A stretch of DNA of 64,000 bases from a virus, in the IMG/VR virus record IMGVR_UViG_3300025446_000004, positions 1-64,000 of that record; one strand, 5' to 3'. Position numbers and translations under genes: made by a program. The notes beneath the pieces were generated by a model. It worked only from the letters and a program-made list of their open reading frames with translations. It was not told the DNA's origin and made no database searches. Positions 9,295 through 17,333 of this stretch are shown in pieces; position 1 is the stretch's first letter; every line of letters begins with the position of its first letter.

Positions 9295-9987
9295 TTATTT
9301 AACCGTTGAATACGCAACAGCTTCTTTAATTTGGTCGGGCGTAAGAGTGAACACAAGGGCATAAGACATAACAAACCTCTGCGGGTCATCTAGAGAATTT
9401 CCGTGTATATCATTACCATCAATTAAGCCAATCACGGTTCCATTCGCATCAAACATAGCTGCCCCACTGTCTCCTTCACCAGTATGTATTTCGAGAAGAA
9501 CCTCTGGTATAATACCCTCAGTAAAACCACTAAATGAGGATGATCCAGCTACATAACCCCTTCTGAATACATTGGAGAAACCATGAGGATTACCAATAAT
9601 GAACACATCCTGACCAAAATCAAACTTATGCTCAAGGTCTACCAAAGCATACGATAGAAATTTGTACCCAGAAATCAACAGTATAGTGTGATCGGAACCA
9701 TCACGAATTTGTTTATCAATAATCACTGTTATATCAGGATTATTACCTTTTCCCTGCAAAGTAAGCTGGTTACTAGGAAGCTCACAGTGCGTAGCAGTCA
9801 AAAGCGCCTGTGGTCCAATAGCCGTAGCAGAGCACAAACTTTTATCCGCCGCAGTCATTTGGGCAGTGTGATAGGTGTTATCATATGCCTTAGCAATAAC
9901 CTCTGGACTTTGCGCAGATGCAAAACCAAGGGTTCCTACTATAAAAATAGCAACCCCAAAAAGAAACTTCGTGATTAACTTCTTCAT
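9295..9987 (-). CDS. Secreted trypsin-like serine protease
   Basis: ATG at 9987 is chosen because GGAGGAGA lies about 7 bases upstream and the product then begins with a clean signal peptide (MKK, a hydrophobic core, ASA|Q near residue 25). The catalytic triad of the chymotrypsin fold is visible: H67 in LLTATHC, D99 in GSDHTILL, S174 in GEGDSGAAMFD. The product is 230 residues. An exported protease inside a tail operon is unusual. It could process virion proteins in the periplasm, act on the host envelope, or be a captured host gene. A membrane-anchored or virion-bound role cannot be excluded. Confidence 0.85.
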   Translation of the reverse strand: MKKLITKFLFGVAIFIVGTLGFASAQSPEVIAKAYDNTYHTAQMTAADKSLCSATAIGPQALLTATHCELPSNQLTLQGKGNNPDITVIIDKQIRDGSDHTILLISGYKFLSYALVDLEHKFDFGQDVFIIGNPHGFSNVFRRGYVAGSSSFSGFTEGIIPEVLLEIHTGEGDSGAAMFDANGTVIGLIDGNDIHGNSLDDPQRFVMSYALVFTLTPDQIKEAVAYSTVK

Positions 9988-10019
9988 AACCATTCTCCTC
10001 CATTTTACATCTAAGTCCT

Positions 10020-11132
10020 TTAGTTTGTATTCCATGCCCCGAACGGGTAGGCCGGGTTGATAGGATTAACAGCAATTCCAGTCTCCATAATGGACAGACC
10101 CGGATAGAAACCTACATCATCTTGCTCTTTGTCGGCCTGTTTGACAGACTTATCCAGAGCATCCAAAAATAACTGACGTTCCAATGTATACTTCGCACGT
10201 ACCCTAGCATCAGGGTTGCGACGATAGCACTCAGCAAAGAACCCCTGCTTAAAGAACGTAGCGAAATCATCCGGCACCGGTTCAAGATATTGAGTAATAG
10301 ATGTAAATCTAGGCGCTTTCCATTGACATACTGCCTGAATTAGCCAACAAATACCAGTTTGAGGAGGAATGGGATTCAATCTAAATGCCATACCAGACGG
10401 ATTGATTGCAGTCCATATACACGTACCATCAGTAACAGTGGTAGCGACCGTATTTGGACTTTGAAATGATGGATAAACAGGGGATGCGGGCCAAATAGGC
10501 TGCACACTGCCACACGTACCAAACTGTGTCAACACCCAAAGATTGCCGTTGGGGTCTTTGATGCACGTAGTAGCGTTGATTGGTTGATTTGGTATACCAA
10601 GGGGATTCGTATAAACTACATTCGGACCCGGATTCTGCAATCCGCTTGGATTAGTGCCTATAGATGTAACCGCACCGGATGGATTTAGAACAGTAGGACC
10701 AAGAGGGGCAGCACCCCACGTACCAGTCTGAGCCGTACTGTTTGGAATCCAGCAGAGCTTTCCCGGATAACCTGTCTGGTCATAGGTAATAAGAAGATCA
10801 CGATGAACTTCAAGTTGCTGCTTCTGTTTTGGAATGGATGTTTGATTGATGTTAGATGCCCATGCGCTCTCAATCCAACCAAGATTTACCAGTCCCGGTA
10901 TAAAGTTATCCTGTTGATAGCTGATAGTGGGAAACGCGGGGGCATTGAACCTATTCCACTTCCAATTATATGGAGCACCACCGGGACCACCATTAACCAT
11001 AGCTGACATTACATCAGTAGCTATAGACAATGCAGGGGCATCAGAGAGACCGCCCGTAGCAAGAGCAGGAGCAGTGTCACCCAAAGACTGAGCATCATCA
11101 ACTATATCTTGAAGTCTTATTGTGCTGTTCAT
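10020..11132 (-). CDS. Neck or tail structural protein with one NGN/VTW-like module
   Basis: The product is 370 residues. A central stretch (TTCIKDPNGNLWVLTQFGTC ... GTCIWTAINPSG) is a variant of the repeat module in the tail proteins. Flanking parts (YNWKWNRFNAPAFPTISYQQ; the helical PDDFATFFKQGFFAECYRRN) parallel the 311-residue protein at 8057-8992, so the pair look like diverged copies of one architecture. A role in the neck or connector is inferred from operon order. Confidence 0.65.
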   Translation of the reverse strand: MNSTIRLQDIVDDAQSLGDTAPALATGGLSDAPALSIATDVMSAMVNGGPGGAPYNWKWNRFNAPAFPTISYQQDNFIPGLVNLGWIESAWASNINQTSIPKQKQQLEVHRDLLITYDQTGYPGKLCWIPNSTAQTGTWGAAPLGPTVLNPSGAVTSIGTNPSGLQNPGPNVVYTNPLGIPNQPINATTCIKDPNGNLWVLTQFGTCGSVQPIWPASPVYPSFQSPNTVATTVTDGTCIWTAINPSGMAFRLNPIPPQTGICWLIQAVCQWKAPRFTSITQYLEPVPDDFATFFKQGFFAECYRRNPDARVRAKYTLERQLFLDALDKSVKQADKEQDDVGFYPGLSIMETGIAVNPINPAYPFGAWNTN

Positions 11133-11154
11133 CTACCAAACCTTTGTACAAAAA

Positions 11155-11190
11155 CGACAAAACTGGCCCCGATTTTTAGTTCAGGGCCAG
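11155..11190 (-). terminator. Probable intrinsic terminator (minus strand)
   Basis: On the minus strand CTGGCCC and GGGCCAG form a 7-bp stem (arms 11,184-11,190 and 11,163-11,169), followed by TTTTG and a later T run. It lies between the 202-residue gene and the 370-residue gene and would partly separate the capsid and tail blocks. Confidence 0.6.
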
Positions 11191-11206
11191 CATCGGAAAC
11201 ACTATG

Positions 11207-11815
11207 TTACCGTAATGTCGAGTCTTTGGTTACCTCGCGGAAGTGTTGACCACCATCCGAGAAAGCAAACGTATAGGACGAAGAGGGAGAATTGTTTGTA
11301 GGCAACATCTTTGCTGCCTCATATTCCACCACAGCCTCCTGATACTTCACGTCGCTTGGGTACGAACTACGAACCGGCGGTTTCCATGTCTTGCCACAAC
11401 GCAAGCAACGAATCCACAAGTCTCCATTCAGCATACGATGCTTCATCAGGGCGAAGTACACTGACGTACCCTGACCAGTAATAACCTCATTCATACTGTT
11501 TCCACCTTTACGGTGGTTGCATCGTCCTTGCACTTGAGCTTGATCGCGCAGGGTAACGTTAATGGTTGCCCCATTCGTAGTCGCCAACTGACGAATATTA
11601 TGACGCCTCATCTGACGCTCAGCAAGGCGCTCATTAATATCCTCAAGATTGGCTTTCTTTTCAAGAAGCTCATAACGTTTTAATTCAAGATCAAGGGCCT
11701 GTGCCTCAATTTCATCTTTAGTAAGCGTTACCTTTGATACGGGCGCTTCCACAACAGCCTCAACCGCGCCCGTAGAAACCGGGGCGACAAGTTCGGCTAC
11801 ACTTTTACCTGACAT
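11207..11815 (-). CDS. Coiled-coil protein with zinc-ribbon-like C-terminus
   Basis: The product is 202 residues. Residues about 30-75 are a charged coiled coil (LTKDEIEAQALDLELKRYEL). CNHRKGG and IRCLRCGKTW later provide four possible metal ligands. The start has a GGAGGAGAAAA site. It and the next gene upstream share a charged-helix design and sit between decoration and tail genes. Its virion or assembly role is unknown. Confidence 0.6.
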   Translation of the reverse strand: MSGKSVAELVAPVSTGAVEAVVEAPVSKVTLTKDEIEAQALDLELKRYELLEKKANLEDINERLAERQMRRHNIRQLATTNGATINVTLRDQAQVQGRCNHRKGGNSMNEVITGQGTSVYFALMKHRMLNGDLWIRCLRCGKTWKPPVRSSYPSDVKYQEAVVEYEAAKMLPTNNSPSSSYTFAFSDGGQHFREVTKDSTLR

Positions 11816-11835
11816 TTTTCTCCTCCATATCCGGC

Positions 11836-12468
11836 TTAAACTGCCTTAGCCTGTCCATTCCTTATCGCATACAATGTGGCATTGTATCGGTTGGAAGCTG
11901 GTCCGCGTGCCGGTCCAAAAGTTTTTTCTGCCAATTCTTCTGTGATAAATCCTTTTAGGATCATCTGCAAAAGAACCGTTCTCCAACCCCTCCGTCGCGT
12001 ATTTACCACGACACCCCTTTCGTCAAAGTTAACAAATTCGTACTCTGGCATGATACCATTGATTTGTACCCATGCAGCTACTTTTTCTTCGCCATGATGA
12101 ATCACATACAAAGTAGCCTTATCGGGGTGAGGATGTTGACGATAATGACAACGTACACCAGCCTTGCGAAGCTTATTAATCAAGTCAGCATGACTCATTA
12201 ATATGCCAATCCTAGCATCATGGTCTTTATACTCATCCTCGCTCAACCACTGATACTCTTTGGCAACTTCCCTATTTATCTCACGCTGCTCCGCAAGTAG
12301 CTCCTTATTCTGATTTGAAGTTTCCTCTAGCTCATAACGCCTTTCGGCATATGCATTCACCGCAGACTCAAGCTCCGGTGATAACTTCAAATCCAACTCA
12401 GAAGCATATGTTTCCCAAGGTGCCTTTTCACTAAGACGTGTGCCTTGTCCCGTCATGTTTGGTTCCAC
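11836..12468 (-). CDS. Charged helical protein, unknown; GTG start
   Basis: The GTG at 12,468 is preferred over the ATG four codons later because AAGGAGG lies 5 bases upstream of GTG. The product is 210 residues: a long Glu-rich coiled coil (about residues 35-85) and then a mixed domain with VIHHGEEKVAAWVQINGIMP. It has no recognised family. Its position next to the 202-residue coiled-coil protein suggests a shared assembly role. Confidence 0.6.
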   Translation of the reverse strand: MEPNMTGQGTRLSEKAPWETYASELDLKLSPELESAVNAYAERRYELEETSNQNKELLAEQREINREVAKEYQWLSEDEYKDHDARIGILMSHADLINKLRKAGVRCHYRQHPHPDKATLYVIHHGEEKVAAWVQINGIMPEYEFVNFDERGVVVNTRRRGWRTVLLQMILKGFITEELAEKTFGPARGPASNRYNATLYAIRNGQAKAV

Positions 12469-12587
12469 GCCAACCTCCTTGGGCGAAACACATACGACAT
12501 ACTATAATGTTCGGCCAACTAACGTTGCACATAGTATGCCGTGGACCTGTTGCGCATTCATCCTAAAATGGACACAGGGCCAATAAA

Positions 12588-12601
12588 GGTAATATATTAC
12601 C
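12588..12601. repeat. 14-bp palindrome GGTAATATATTACC in intergenic gap
   Basis: The perfect palindrome lies in the 180-base gap between the 105-residue and 210-residue genes. The gap also holds GGTAACATG, GGTGGATTACC and CATGTTAAC, so GTTACC-like half-sites occur several times. Similar GTAACGTTACC words reappear at 45.1 kb. An operator is possible. No other gene is seen in the gap. Confidence 0.45.
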
Positions 12602-12649
12602 CGTTAACATGGTAATCCACCTTATAACGGAAACATGTTACCTATAAAC

Positions 12650-12967
12650 TTATTCTGCGGTTACAGGTTGAGAGTTCGTGTGGCCTTCGATCTTATTGAG
12701 CTTTCTTACTGCCTCAATAGAACGCTCGATCATATAACTATAATCCTGTGGGCCGCAATCAAACTCGCCACTCCCCCACAGTTCCCCCATTGCCTGTTCT
12801 GCCGCAGGGTTAGTGTCACACAGGGCCAAGAATATTTCATCGGCCCGCTCATCTCCATGCCTGACACGTTTCCTCAAAAGACTAACGACACGACGCAGTA
12901 CGCGATTGTGTCTGCGTACCACGCCATGCTCGTCGTTTATTTCATCGAAACCTTTTTCATTGTCCAT
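12650..12967 (-). CDS. Small charged protein, unknown
   Basis: The product is 105 residues, highly charged and mostly helical (RRHNRVLRRVVSLLRKRVRH), with a strong GGAGGAGTGTA start site. It lies directly after the decoration-protein gene. No family is recognised. Confidence 0.6.
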   Translation of the reverse strand: MDNEKGFDEINDEHGVVRRHNRVLRRVVSLLRKRVRHGDERADEIFLALCDTNPAAEQAMGELWGSGEFDCGPQDYSYMIERSIEAVRKLNKIEGHTNSQPVTAE

Positions 12968-12995
12968 TACACTCCTCCATATAATGTTAGTGAAG

Positions 12996-13886
12996 TTAGG
13001 CTACGACTTGTACATTGACTTCCGCGTAAATCTTGTTGCTAGGAAGCCCGTTCATTGGGTTAGTTACGCCGCCTGTCTGACCAGTGCTTACAATTGCAGG
13101 AGCAGAGTTGTCAAACGCAGGATACGATACCTCCACAACCGATTCACCCTCTGCAACCGCAGTCAAGAGACCTTTAGAGCTAACTGTAGCCGCCGCAGGA
13201 CTATACGACACATAGGTAAGAGAGTTACTCTGATCCTGTAATGTCGCCAGTGCCGCAGCCGTAACAGCCACGCCGTTAGCGTTCTCAAGGGTAAGACGAG
13301 TAGTTGAAGATGCCGTGCAAATATACGTACCATTGCTGGCCGTATACGGTGCCACAAATCCGGTCACTGTATATGTTTTTCCTGCAAGTGCATTAGTAGC
13401 ACCGTTTGGAAACACACCAATGTAAACCGTTGCACCACCCGAAGCAGCGCCCGTAGTACCGGTAAGTATAAACTGTTGCTCTGCCGTCGCAGCCTTAGTC
13501 TCAGCCACGCTACTAGAATTATTAGTCGTGATAGACGTAGTGCTAGACGCCGAAACAGAAAACGTACCGTTATTTTCCGCCGTAGAAAAACCAGCGACAA
13601 CAACTTGTGTACCAACAAGACCGCTAGACCCACCATCAGGGAATGTACCGGCATAAACACCGTTACCAGTTCCAGCAGAACTTAGAGCATACACAGTACC
13701 AAGAGCAAGCTCGTTACCAGATGCATCCTTAAGATTAGGATCAAGTTGATAAGTCTCTGGATAACCACCAGCAGCCGTTAGAGACAAAACAACGTTATTA
13801 TAACCCGGAGTAACTACACCAGCATTAACGTTTCCTGCAACTGCAATCTTCGCGGCAACTCCCAAACCATCAGTTTGTTGTGCCAT
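12996..13886 (-). CDS. Probable capsid decoration protein, Big2-like C-terminus
   Basis: The product is 296 residues and follows the major capsid gene. Two tandem beta modules (GVYAGTFPDGGSSGLVGTQV ... and VYIGVFPNGATNALAGKTYT ...) with the end signature SSxxETxAAxA are the same module that occurs once in the 1323-residue tail protein. The C-terminal 80 residues fit a bacterial Ig-like group 2 fold (SPAAATVSSKGLLTAVAEGE). Such domains often decorate capsids or bind surfaces. The start has an AAAGGAGAAATAA site. Confidence 0.7.
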   Translation of the reverse strand: MAQQTDGLGVAAKIAVAGNVNAGVVTPGYNNVVLSLTAAGGYPETYQLDPNLKDASGNELALGTVYALSSAGTGNGVYAGTFPDGGSSGLVGTQVVVAGFSTAENNGTFSVSASSTTSITTNNSSSVAETKAATAEQQFILTGTTGAASGGATVYIGVFPNGATNALAGKTYTVTGFVAPYTASNGTYICTASSTTRLTLENANGVAVTAAALATLQDQSNSLTYVSYSPAAATVSSKGLLTAVAEGESVVEVSYPAFDNSAPAIVSTGQTGGVTNPMNGLPSNKIYAEVNVQVVA

Positions 13887-13906
13887 TTATTTCTCCTTTA
13901 CGCAGC

Positions 13907-13949
13907 GTAGAACCGACGCGAGAGGCTAAGCCCTTACGCGCCGGTCTAC
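13907..13949 (-). promoter_or_regulatory. Long hairpin between capsid and decoration genes
   Basis: On the minus strand GTAGACCGGCGCG pairs with CGCGTCGGTTCTAC across a 15-base loop, with one bulge and one wobble. No T run follows, so it may be a leaky terminator, an RNA-stability hairpin or a processing site that sets capsid versus decoration expression. Confidence 0.5.
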
Positions 13950-13962
13950 TCTGTTTGATTGC

Positions 13963-14970
13963 TTACGAAATTGCCGAAGCTGCGTCAATTTCACGAATAC
14001 GAACCGTAGTATCCGGTCCAAGGCTGGTCGTAAAGTGGACCTTGTAAGAAGTCCATCCGGGGATCAAACCTTCGGGATCGGCAACAGTCGGCTCAGCATT
14101 CTGCACGATGTTACAGTTGATGTTCTGCCACTCACCATCACCAAACTCGGTATCACCTTGAGCACCAAGCTTAATGCTGAAAATGCCATCGCGTCCGAAA
14201 ATGTAGGTACGCAGCGCATACAGACCAGTAATGGCACCATGAGTCCCGTCATTGTAATTCGGGGTAATGGTAACCTGATTGGTCTGGAAGAACTGAACAC
14301 CGGAACCCGGAAGCTCAATCATTTCAGTCAAGTCAGTAGACACCAAATCTTCCATTCGAGCAAGACCCACAGGGGTATGCTTCAAAATGTCGATAGGCGA
14401 ATCATTTGTCGAGTCTGACACAACATCACCAACAGCGAATGGGTGGATCACACCACAAAACATCTTTGATGCTTCGTCAAACGGACGGACAGAACGACCA
14501 GCAAGGCTCTGAACAGCATTACGGATAGCGTTAAGGCTAAGAGTCGTAAAGCTCGAAGTGCTAGTAGCGGGCAACTTCACCAACACGCTTGAATCAACAG
14601 CAGAAGCGCCATCAGCAGTTGCACGAACCAGACCACTCAGCGACTCACCAAGACGATACGACATTTCACGGGCAACGTTCTCAACCGTATTGTCAATAGC
14701 CGTAGCCAGAGACAGCGAAGAGAAGTTCGCGTAATCAGCGTATTCACCGATGGTTGCAGTCGTATTCAGGACGGACACAGAAATCGAAGTGCCCACAGTA
14801 CCTTCCGTAGTCTGAGTGGTATTAGCAATCAGCGGAACATACATGAACATCTCGTACTGGTTACCGGCATTCCTTGGCAAGTCCAGACGTTCGGAACAAG
14901 CCACGAACGGAGTCTGAGCTTTCAGGTTCTCACGAAATTTCTTCAACAATGTTATTGCCCGAAACTCGGA
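13963..14970 (-). CDS. Major capsid protein, exon 2
   Basis: This frame gives 335 residues beginning SEFRAITLLKKFREN. It has no ATG or ribosome site; an in-frame TAG lies seven codons before the assigned exon start. The sequence (ERLDLPRNAGNQYEMFMYVP ... IGEYADYANFSSLSLATAID ... HPFAVGDV) resembles HK97-fold capsid proteins of the N4 gp56-like group. Joined to exon 1 at 15,513-15,578 it gives a 357-residue capsid protein. The exon junction after the intron-terminal G at 14,971 is the in-frame choice that best joins KFYD to SEFRAIT; the alternative after GAG would remove two residues. Confidence 0.8.
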   Translation of the reverse strand, partial: SEFRAITLLKKFRENLKAQTPFVACSERLDLPRNAGNQYEMFMYVPLIANTTQTTEGTVGTSISVSVLNTTATIGEYADYANFSSLSLATAIDNTVENVAREMSYRLGESLSGLVRATADGASAVDSSVLVKLPATSTSSFTTLSLNAIRNAVQSLAGRSVRPFDEASKMFCGVIHPFAVGDVVSDSTNDSPIDILKHTPVGLARMEDLVSTDLTEMIELPGSGVQFFQTNQVTITPNYNDGTHGAITGLYALRTYIFGRDGIFSIKLGAQGDTEFGDGEWQNINCNIVQNAEPTVADPEGLIPGWTSYKVHFTTSLGPDTTVRIREIDAASAIS

Positions 14971-15512
14971 CAAAGCTAGACATTTCTGCTAACTTCATAC
15001 AGTTTTCATTCCTGTATGATCGGACTATCGCATCGCGTATCGTGAAGATTAAGATATGCATATATCTTTTCCAACAATGTTGGATGATTCTCCACTACAC
15101 CAACCAGTATATTGCAATACCAATGAACAAGTCCGCGAACTTTTTCAGAAACATGGTCATGATCCACTTGACAATTTCTGTCAAACACATCGGCCATTGG
15201 TTCGCCGCACACTGCACACAAACTTTTTTGGTCTGCATACATTTTTTCCTTGTCCGCAATCGTTATCCCATACTTGCGCTCAAGGTGTGCCGGTGCATCT
15301 CTGTGTGCATCACGGTACTTTTTGGCATACTTACGCATCTTAACCCGATTGCGTTTACGCCAATCCGCTTGATATTGTTTTATCTGTTCTGGTGTTCTTG
15401 TTTTACGCGCCATCTCATTTAGTCTCTCAGCGTGCCTTTCGGCTTCGCCCTTGTTGGCATTTCAGCTTTCAAGTCAATTAGAGGCAGTTTTACTACGACA
15501 AGATTATCGTTT
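14971..15512 (-). mobile_element. Group I intron in the major capsid gene
   Basis: P1 is visible on the minus strand: exon-end CTACGAT pairs with guide GTCGTAG (plus-strand 15,493-15,499), with the conserved U-G pair at the splice site. The R element GAGAGACTA is at 15,420-15,428 and the S element ATAGTCC at 15,022-15,028; together they form P7. A P9 hairpin CATACAG/CTGTATG lies just before the 3' splice site. The intron is 542 bases and its endonuclease frame fills the space between the two P7 strands, overlapping the S element. Self-splicing is expected but not shown. Confidence 0.85.
15006..15413 (-). CDS. Intron-encoded endonuclease VII-like HNH protein
   Basis: The product is 135 residues: an Arg/Lys-rich N-terminus (TPEQIKQYQADWRKRNRVKM), CAVCGEPM, VDHDHVSEKVRGLVHWYC and a CNILVG segment. 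It belongs to the same family as the 1555-2025 gene. The ATG lies immediately after the intron R element and the stop lies within the region just after the S element, so the frame is built into the intron core loop. It would cut intron-less capsid alleles to spread the intron. Confidence 0.85.
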   Translation of the reverse strand: MARKTRTPEQIKQYQADWRKRNRVKMRKYAKKYRDAHRDAPAHLERKYGITIADKEKMYADQKSLCAVCGEPMADVFDRNCQVDHDHVSEKVRGLVHWYCNILVGVVENHPTLLEKIYAYLNLHDTRCDSPIIQE

Positions 15513-15578
15513 ATCGTAGAACTTGACAGTAGACTGCGGAAGTTGGGCTTGGCCGTTTCCAGCAGGAGTATATGCCAT
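15513..15578 (-). CDS. Major capsid protein, exon 1
   Basis: ATG at 15,578 has GAGGAAATTCACAA upstream and codes for 22 residues: MAYTPAGNGQ, AQLPQSTVKF, then YD. The frame would reach a TAA three codons into the intron. The hydrophilic start and the VKFYD end fit the N-terminus of the capsid protein continued in exon 2. The splice site is after the GAT codon, as set by the P1 pairing. Confidence 0.8.
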
Positions 15579-15836
15579 TTGTGAATTTCCTCACACACAG
15601 GTACGCCTTAACCTTCTCCTACTCCCATAAGATAGGTAGCGTTACCGCCCTCTATGTGTGCGGCCCGTAAAGTAGTAATCCGACTACATTCGTAACCGTT
15701 TCGATCAGGGATTTGACCGAGTGTGCCTCTCACATAATTAGGGAATGCCGTACAGTAATCCGACTGCCGAATCATTCAAATCTTTCCCGATTCCCTAAAG
15801 AATCTGGACCACTATATAAATATAGTGGGATGAAAC
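15579..15836 (-). promoter_or_regulatory. Non-coding leader of the capsid gene
   Basis: There is no gene in these 258 bases. They hold two copies of a GTCGGATTACT word (minus strand), a stem-rich segment and the capsid ribosome site near the end. The length and position fit a separate promoter or a processed leader giving high capsid expression. No clear -35/-10 pair was found. Confidence 0.4.
15809..15828. repeat. 20-bp inverted repeat at the end of the scaffold gene
   Basis: CCACTATAT and ATATAGTGG flank a central AA. The AT-rich core could be a late-promoter element, an operator or an RNA hairpin between the scaffold and capsid genes. It lies just downstream of the scaffold stop codon. 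Confidence 0.5.
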
Positions 15837-16904
15837 TTATTGTTGGGCTTGCGCCCTCGCACGCCTACGAGACTCAGCCTCTTGTTCAAGCCTTGCCTCA
15901 AGCGCGACATTCTTTGGATCGCTCAAAATCCATCTACGGTATACTTCGGACGGCATGGCATTGATTGCCGACAATCCTTTGTATAACTTTTTCTCACCAC
16001 GCACCAAAACCTCATAAACAACTTCGTCATCAGAGGGTTTAATGGGCGCAGATGAATCAGAGTTTTCACGATTGAATCCAGTAGGAATATGAGCAGTACC
16101 CGGCGTAAGATCGGGAGTCTGTTCTACCACTGGTGCTGGTACTGGTGCCGCTTGCACAACAGGCTCAACAACAGGAACCGCTTGCACCGGTACAACAGGA
16201 ACCGCCTGCACTGGACGCTCATCTTCAGGAACATCCGTATAACTCACAACCAAAACACCAGACTTTTTCAACGTGTCATAAGCCAGTTGAAAATTCTCCC
16301 TTGTTGGAGCCAAATCGTAACGCACCATCCAACTTGTAATAGCCTCAAAATTGCCATTACACTTAACATAATCTGGATTGGCAGCTACAAACGCATCAGA
16401 CTCAATCTTGGCAAGAATACGAATATTCGTGCCCTGCACTTCTGCAAGAGTCTTTATAATCTTCTCAGGCTGCACACCAAATTTAGCAGTAACCAGTGCA
16501 TCACTAGCTTCGTCAAACTTTTCAGGGTCTAGCAAATCACGAGAAATCTGTATTCTCTGCTCATCAGTAAGAGTAACCGGCTTAAATGAAATAGGTTCAG
16601 CAAACTTAGCAGACTCGGCAGGAATTTCATCAGCTTCCGCAGTTCCAAGACGATTCTGGCGCGTAACAGAGCGCAACTTTCTAACCAAAAGCGTGTTCTG
16701 TTCCGCCAACTTATCTGCCAACTCTTCAGAAGTCCTATACTTGATAACCTGCTTTGCTCCGAGTGGTCTGCCTTCCTCATCTTTAGGCTGATAAACATAC
16801 CGAAGTTCAGGAAGCTCAACTGGTGCAACAGCAACGGTCTCGGCCACTACAGGCACCTGTGATTCACCGTCCTGTACGGCGTTATTATCTACGTTCTCTG
16901 CCAT
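15837..16904 (-). CDS. Probable capsid scaffold or assembly protein
   Basis: The product is 355 residues, acidic, with Val/Pro/Ala-rich low-complexity stretches (residues about 15-35 and 215-250) and helical parts (RTSEELADKLAEQNTLLVRK). It lies between portal-side genes and the capsid gene, the usual place for scaffold in podovirus-like operons. Its start at 16,904 follows GAAGGAGGAG and overlaps the preceding stop. Scaffold identity is inferred from composition and position. Confidence 0.65.
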   Translation of the reverse strand: MAENVDNNAVQDGESQVPVVAETVAVAPVELPELRYVYQPKDEEGRPLGAKQVIKYRTSEELADKLAEQNTLLVRKLRSVTRQNRLGTAEADEIPAESAKFAEPISFKPVTLTDEQRIQISRDLLDPEKFDEASDALVTAKFGVQPEKIIKTLAEVQGTNIRILAKIESDAFVAANPDYVKCNGNFEAITSWMVRYDLAPTRENFQLAYDTLKKSGVLVVSYTDVPEDERPVQAVPVVPVQAVPVVEPVVQAAPVPAPVVEQTPDLTPGTAHIPTGFNRENSDSSAPIKPSDDEVVYEVLVRGEKKLYKGLSAINAMPSEVYRRWILSDPKNVALEARLEQEAESRRRARAQAQQ

Positions 16905-17305
16905 TAAACTCCTCCTTCAATAAGCAGATCAAGTGATTCGTCACGTTCCACGTCATCTGGTGTACTAGGACGCTCACCAATATCCAACACGCCCTCAGTG
17001 TCGTCTGAGGGAGTATTAGACTTATGTTGTGCCATATACTCTTTATACGTCGCTATTTCAGAGTTCACATGATTGACCAGTGACGTAAACAATTGCGCAG
17101 CTACCTTACTCATCAAAAAACGCGCAAAAAGTAAGTCTTTGTCGTTTTCTGGCGTGTTTAACAAATAAGTAGTGTAACCATCAACTACAGATTTGAAAAT
17201 CTTATTGAAAACTACTTGACCGGGAGTTGTAATAGTTTGCATCAACTGTGCCCGTTCATCGTCTGTCAATGTGATTTCTGGAAAATATGCTTTCTCGTCC
17301 TGCAT
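16904..17305 (-). CDS. Small acidic protein downstream of portal
   Basis: The product is 133 residues and acidic, with an N-terminal helical part and a disordered acidic tail (NTPSDDTEGVLDIGERPSTP). It is coupled to the scaffold-like gene by a start-stop overlap and has a strong GGAGGAGGG site. No family is recognised; an assembly role is plausible from its place between portal and scaffold. Confidence 0.6.
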   Translation of the reverse strand: MQDEKAYFPEITLTDDERAQLMQTITTPGQVVFNKIFKSVVDGYTTYLLNTPENDKDLLFARFLMSKVAAQLFTSLVNHVNSEIATYKEYMAQHKSNTPSDDTEGVLDIGERPSTPDDVERDESLDLLIEGGV

Positions 17306-17333
17306 TTAACCTTTCCCTCCTCCGGTCAAATGA

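Noticed and set aside
12813-13241. 142-codon plus-strand frame in the capsid region
   Set aside because: It is antisense to two well-supported minus-strand genes, with no start site.
15056-15343. 95-codon plus-strand frame inside the intron
   Set aside because: It is antisense to the HNH gene and without a ribosome site or family match.
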